The notes under the pieces: generated by a model | The model's input: only the letters and a program-made list of their open reading frames with translations | What the model was told of the DNA's origin: nothing | Database searches by the model: none | Program-made: the position numbers and the translations under genes | Shown here: piece after piece, positions 59,397-64,000 of the stretch | How positions within the stretch are numbered: position 1 is the stretch's first letter | Layout: every line of letters starts with the position of its first letter | Source of the DNA: Pomphorhynchus laevis | Taxonomy: Eukaryota; Acanthocephala; Palaeacanthocephala; Echinorhynchida; Pomphorhynchidae | Length of the DNA stretch: 64,000 nucleotides | Assembly: GCA_012934845.2 (NCBI GenBank) | Contig: WNNJ02001273.1 | Coordinates: forward strand, 124,001 to 188,000 | Reading direction: 5' to 3'

Positions 59397-59415
59397 ACAT
59401 TTGTTTTCAAAAAAA

Positions 59416-60636
59416 ATGTGTAGTGTACAAGTAATTTCGGAGCTATCAAACGATAGTCAATTTCAAGCAAATTCTAACAGAATTCCAACCGAAAAAGAGG
59501 TTTGTACTGGATGCTCTTCTACTCAAAGTCATAGCGATAAGGTCAGTAATGTTTTGTTATCTTCAGGCGATGGGGAGGTGCTTCCCCCATCCCGAAAAAG
59601 AGGAACTTGATTTTAATTAAAGTAAGAAGACCTATAGAAAGGGATCAACTATACAATAAATTTCTGAGAAATTTCTCGCTTCTATATAAGAACAGGATTT
59701 TATTTAATTCTGTAAAGATACACCCCTCCGAGGTGAAAATTTCTTTTGTAACATCTGATCTCGCAATGAAATACGCGGAATATTTTTCCGAGAATCTTAC
59801 AGAATTCGGTGAACTTACCATAAAGCCTATCCTGGCTTCGATCAAAGTTATCAATCTACCATGTTCAATGGATGAAGATGACAAGCAATCGTTTATGGCA
59901 ACGTTCAAAGTTTCCAGTCTGAGAACAATCGTGGGTAGGGACGGGAACCCTATCCCGGTTGGCTTTTGTAGTGCGCCAGTGGAGTTAGCTGAAACTCTAT
60001 CAAAATCATCATCCAACCCGTTTATGGGGTTCAACATTCGGTTCTCAATAACCGAAATAGACGAATTAACCTACCCCCACTGCAGCCGATGCCACAAATG
60101 GGGTCACTGGGCTTCCAGCTGCAGTGGGATCCCTACATGTGGTATCTGCGGATCAGCCTCTTGTCTATCTCTGTCGTCGAATGACCGTTGCTCGCCCCCC
60201 CCATTCATGTTCAAACTGCGGGGGGAGCCATCCTGCATGGCGTAGGAGCTGCAGTAAGTTCAAGGCGTACAGAAGCCTTTTTATTCGTCCGGTTAAACCT
60301 ACAACTTCCTTCTCTTGTGTGGCTGCACCGCGGATGGATGACTCAGAGATATCCCGGTTGATGGATATAAAGATAGTAGAGTCGCATAGAAGGTTGAAAA
60401 ACTTTATACTAATGGCCGTGGGTGCTATCAACACGAATCCCACGATTCCAGTGGCATCTGTTCTTCCAGAGTCAAAAAAGAGAGGGGCTTCGGCCCATGC
60501 CGTCCCCCCGATCAAGATCGGGAAGCTTATTCGACGTATGACTAAGGGAAATGATGATATTGCCCAGGGGCAAGTACCTTCCCTGGAGGGGGCTAGTGGT
60601 GGGAAGGGTAACCTTCCTGCACCTAGCTCTGTCTAG
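59416..60636 (+). pseudogene. LINE copy F ORF1
   Basis: ATG at 59416 (MCSVQVISELSND) after a 19-base leader. A -1 change at GCTTCCCCCATCCC near 59580 is in the same place as in copy E. A second frame change lies in a run of eight C near 60195. Cysteine motifs CSRCHKWGHWASSC and CSNCGGSHPAWRRSC are present. Confidence 0.82.
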
Positions 60637-60669
60637 GTAGGCAATCCCCCATCCAACTAATCCATCACA

Positions 60670-62897
60670 ATGCAGAGTACTCGTGAGCCTTTTTCACTGA
60701 ATATCCTTCAGTGGAACTCGGGAGGTGCTTCCGCCCTTAGACTTCTATCTGGTAAAGATGCAGATGTTATAGTCCTTCAGGAGACGCGGTCTATCCGTCT
60801 CCCCCAGGACATTACTCGATTTATCCCAAAGCATATATGTTCCCACTATACTCCGTACATAACCCCACCTCACTCCTCTTCATCTCAAGGACTCTTGACC
60901 TTAGTTAAGTGCTCCTTAAGGTCCTCCCTCCTATTAAACTACTCATGTCCAGCCATGTCTTGTTTAGTAGTTTCACTCAGTAAGAACGGTAAACGCATAA
61001 GTCTAGCCAATGTCTACATCCGTCCAGGGGAAATTCACAAGAACCGTGACCTCCTGGATAGTATTATTGACAGCGATTATGACATGATACTTGGGGATTT
61101 CAACGACAGAACTGGTCGTTGGATCAATGCAGCACTTCGCAGAGCTAGGAACGGTTATCTTATTCACAAACCCCCGTCACCTACCTTTCATTGCACATCA
61201 ACAAATTATATCCTCGACATTTTACTGCTTCACTCGAGGTGGTTGTTAAAACCCTTCTGCACTGAGCAGTCGCGCCAGCAATTGTCCACCTCTCACGACC
61301 TCATTCGTTGGAGGATTGAGGAAGATATGTTGCTTCGAAGGAGGTTTCACTTTGATCCGATCAGAGTGGCCCTCTTTCAAGCGGCTATCCAACTCTTTCC
61401 CAGAATAGGAAATGAGAGTTTGACCTAATTTAATACCTACCTCTTTTCGCAAGCTACCGCGATTTTATCAACTACCTATAAAGGTCGTATATACAATCCC
61501 ACTCCGACGAAACTCAAGGTCCTAGCGAAATTGCTTAACCTCCCTAATCTCTCTGTTTCCGCCAGACAGGCTCTCTCGAATGAATACTGGAGCACTAGAT
61601 ATAGGTTCCAGCTGAGTAAGGATAGGACGAGTATTGCTCGCCTTAGTCCTTCTCAGTCTTCCTTTTGGAAGATTTTCAAGAAGGAGAAGTTTGTTTGCTG
61701 GAAGGATAGAGCATTGGGTTGGATAGGGAATGTTGGCCTTGATAAAGTTTTAGAGGAGTCATTAGCCCTACACAACTATGGAGCCACTCTATCACCTCAA
61801 CCAATCCCGCCTTGGTGTAACTTCAGGAGTAGGGATCTATCTGTTACGGATATCCTTAACTCCTGGGGTCCACTCCCGGGCATCTCCAAATCCGTCGTTC
61901 CACTTTCTTCTCGGGTCTGTCAGCTTTTGACAGCTGATCAGAGAAGAGAGGTGGCCGTCACCATGCTTTTAGCCTCCCCATCCGATGTAGCAGGCATCAA
62001 TATTAGTAAGCGTGTTTTTCTTCCTAAGAAAAAATCCTGCTCATGCCCTAAAGATCTGCGACCCATTTCGATTAAAAATGCCCTCGTGTCGATTTTAGAA
62101 AAAGCGCTTGCGCGTAAAATCCGCGACCATTTAAGTAGGCGTAATTTGATCCCTCCAGGTTTTCATGGGTTCGTCAAAGGTCGCTCGGTCCATTCAGCAG
62201 TTGGTGAGGTGGAGCAGTTTTGTCGGGATAATAGCCATCGTCTAGTTGTGGCTGTTTTCCTTGACTTTTCTGCTGCATTTGACCGCATCTCCATTTCCTT
62301 TGTGATCTCTTCTCTCAGGTCCCTCGGGTTGCCTGCGAGAATTGTGAACAGAGTGGAGATCCTGCTGTATACCAAGCGATTTTACTATGAAGACGACCCT
62401 GATGCGCGTCAGTTCTACCCTATTACGGGTAGAACTTACCCTATCACCTGTGCTACAATACAAAAACTTAAGAGATTAGCACTCTCTGCGCTCTCCTCCA
62501 TATTTGCCTCTGAACCACTCCCCCACCTTCTCAAGTCGAGTAAAATACCTGGGGTTTACCGTTACGGTGAACTGGTCGGCGAAAGCTGACCTGGATAGAC
62601 TCAAGCGTATCCTGAAGAAAGCTAGGTGAGCTCTGAAACGGGCTCAGCATCTGTCATTGAAAGGGAAAGCCCAGGTGCGCCTTTGGGGCACTTGGGCTAT
62701 CTCGGGATTAGTCTTCTTCTCACGAGGACGTCCTTCAGTGCAAAGGCTAAGTTTTCTTAAGCTGCTCGTCTCTCGTTTACCAAGCATAGTCCGTGCCGAT
62801 TGGATTCTTGGGGGGTGAAAGACCCCGGGTGGTTCAGTCGGAAGGCGGCGTGTTGGATCGGTTGGGGGCTCAGATCCCCCTGGACCTGAGGCCATGA
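60670..62897 (+). pseudogene. LINE copy F ORF2, RT core deleted
   Basis: Starts MQSTREPFSLNILQW, 33 bases after ORF1. The endonuclease is open, then an in-frame TAA at 61426-61428. The frame reopens through motif A (FLDFSAAFDRIS). At 62427 the sequence jumps from ITG to a short unrelated bridge and on to KLKRLALSALSS, losing GVPQGSPLSP and YADD. Further frame changes follow. It cannot encode an active RT. Confidence 0.85.
62411..62436. repeat. Short perfect inverted repeat at the deletion junction of LINE copy F
   Basis: AGTTCTACCC (62411-62420) is ordinary LINE sequence. GGGTAGAACT (62427-62436) is its exact complement and is not found at this place in other copies. The new arm lies exactly where ~230 bp are missing. 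Confidence 0.85.
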
Positions 62898-63189
62898 AAT
62901 AGAAAGGGAAGATGAAAAAACGAAAGAAAAATTCTGTCATTTTTTATCTGAGTTGGTTATGACCTACCTTTATTATTCTTGAATGCAATATTATGGTGTG
63001 TTTAATAAAGTCTTTATTATTATTACAATACGTAATAGAGCAAATATGGTTTAAAACAGCAAAATAGTTGAAAGTGACGGAGGATCAATCATTTGCAACT
63101 CAAACGATTTTGCAGTAAAAACGATAAAGAATTCCAATATTTTGGACTAAAATCACTTAAAACAGTAAAAAATTGCGAACAATCAAAAG

Positions 63190-64000
63190 AAAGAGGACAA
63201 TACACCGGCTGACTTGATGAGGCAGGTAGCATTCCCCCGCTATACCGCTACTCTGATCCTCTGCATAGGCCAGCAAAAAAACGGCACAGATCGGTTAAGC
63301 GTTCGATCCTTTTGTCAATTTGCTTGAGTAGTGTAGCTGCACCCGGGCCTGCCCAGCATTTCCACAGCAGTCTTGCAAATGCGTACTGACGTTCGTTGAG
63401 ACAGCTGTATTTTCTGCGTTTGAGCTGCTAGGAGTGTAATGCCGCAGCTTCATCAGCAGCAACGGCATGAACGACATTTTAGGCTGCCAGAGTGTTGCTA
63501 TAAATGACGTCCCATACAAGTACTCAGCAAGATTCCCTTGGAAAAAGAGTGACTCCATCAAGCGCCTGCCGTTTTATCGGGTCAAACCTGCCGGCTTCAG
63601 GCGTGATAGAATGCTAGCGACAGCTTGAGCGGTCATATCCCTTCTTTCACGACCGAGTGACGACGGAAGCGCGATGAAAATTTGCTGCAGTCGAGATTGT
63701 GTGCACTATTGCTGGGAGCTTATTGTCCACATATGCACCGGCATGTTCCGCTACAGTCAACATCCAGCCTTAGTGCCACAGCTAAGAATATGGATTGGTC
63801 ATCCATGCGTGTGCTTGCGGAGGCAATAAGCAGAGCCTCTAGAAACGCGCCCGAGTACTTGTCAGCAACAACAATCAAACGTGATCACAACGCCTGGTCA
63901 TTGCTCCATCGAGCATACGCTGGTAACGTGTGTTGTAGTAGTCGGTCATCCGCAGTTTTTGATATTTTTGTTCGGGTGGGACGACCGTCTGAAACTCAGC
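63190..64000 (-). pseudogene. C-terminal part of another RT element with a nuclease-like domain, decayed
   Basis: The minus strand from 63890 reads SRLIVVADKYSGAFLEALLI ... TRMDDQSIFLAVALRLDVDC ... CRCICGQ. Later, about 63580-63290, it reads QALDGVTLFPRES ... VLVWDV, then LKRRKYSCLNERQYAFARLL. I recognise this order from RT-bearing elements of many invertebrates: SGAFLxALP, a C-x-C zinc motif, then a DG.TL.PW ... LVWD nuclease-like block before the C-terminus. Several stops and shifts are present. The RT domain itself would lie beyond the window edge. The region is more GC-rich than the host DNA. Confidence 0.6.

Larger units (their letters stand above)
59397..63024 (+). mobile_element. Jockey-type LINE copy F, full length with 13-bp target-site duplication, internally deleted
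   Basis: ACAATACGTAATA flanks the element at 59384-59396 and 63025-63037. The 3' end is AATAAAGTC plus TTATTATTATT. ORF2 shares with E variants not seen in A or D, for example EEDMLLRRR and VALFQAAI, so E and F belong to one subfamily. About 230 bp around the RT active site are missing near 62430. Confidence 0.92.

Noticed and set aside
55482-63024. Copies E and F as arms of one large inverted-repeat transposon
   Set aside because: Each has its own different target-site duplication and a LINE 3' tail, so they are two separate retrotransposition events.
63600-63960. Plus-strand peptide starting MDWSSMRVLAEAISRAS
   Set aside because: It is antisense to the better supported minus-strand RT-element C-terminus.

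Overview
The window looks like nuclear DNA of an insect or another arthropod. It is very AT-rich, with introns, a spliced glutamine synthetase gene, a spliced torsin-activator (LAP1/LULL1-like) gene, and many non-LTR retrotransposons of types common in insects. I could not fix the species. A DUF4806-like remnant would suit Hymenoptera such as ants, but that is only a hint.

Two host genes can be modelled with consistent splice phases. The first, on the plus strand at 20041-24519, encodes a protein of about 291 aa. It has a short nucleoplasmic N-terminus, one membrane span, and a luminal domain resembling the torsin activators LAP1/LULL1, with an Arg-finger-like motif near the C-terminus. The second, on the minus strand at 34618-28354, is a four-exon glutamine synthetase of 366 aa. 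It keeps the catalytic residues I know but is clearly divergent, including a rewritten loop before the HYCG motif. Its first intron holds a hairpin MITE, a direct duplication and a tandem, SINE-like repeat.

Everything else is repeats. 0-8.3 kb: two copies of a rare reverse-transcriptase family with order CXC cysteine domain, RT, zinc motif and PD-(D/E)XK-like nuclease. One copy is very old. The other has nearly whole reading frames, is interrupted by a repeat, and has a duplicated 3' UTR. 8.5-12.9 kb: a 4.4 kb structure with about 1.08 kb inverted arms. Its centre holds a Jockey 3' fragment and a fossil LTR-retroelement integrase piece. 13-19.8 kb: a minisatellite, a fossil gag/protease piece, and pieces of a CR1-like LINE ('LINE2'). 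25.2-26.4 and 42.0-42.7 kb: more LINE2 3' pieces. LINE2 3' tails share a small hairpin with compensatory base changes.

36.5-63.0 kb: six large copies (A-F) of one Jockey-type LINE with two ORFs. Five lie on the minus strand and one on the plus. Copy E (55482-59338) has a complete 825-aa endonuclease-RT ORF2 and a 12-bp target-site duplication. Copy F (59397-63024) lies head-to-head with E and has its own 13-bp duplication. Copy A has an 11-bp duplication. 63.2-64.0 kb: the degraded C-terminal part of a different RT element with a nuclease-like domain.

Across the window, both in host DNA and inside LINE copies, there are perfect or near-perfect short inverted repeats with 10-25 bp arms and loops of 0-14 nt. 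They look like template-switch events and are the most unusual recurrent signal. I found no CRISPR array, rRNA, clear tRNA gene or bacterial-type operon.
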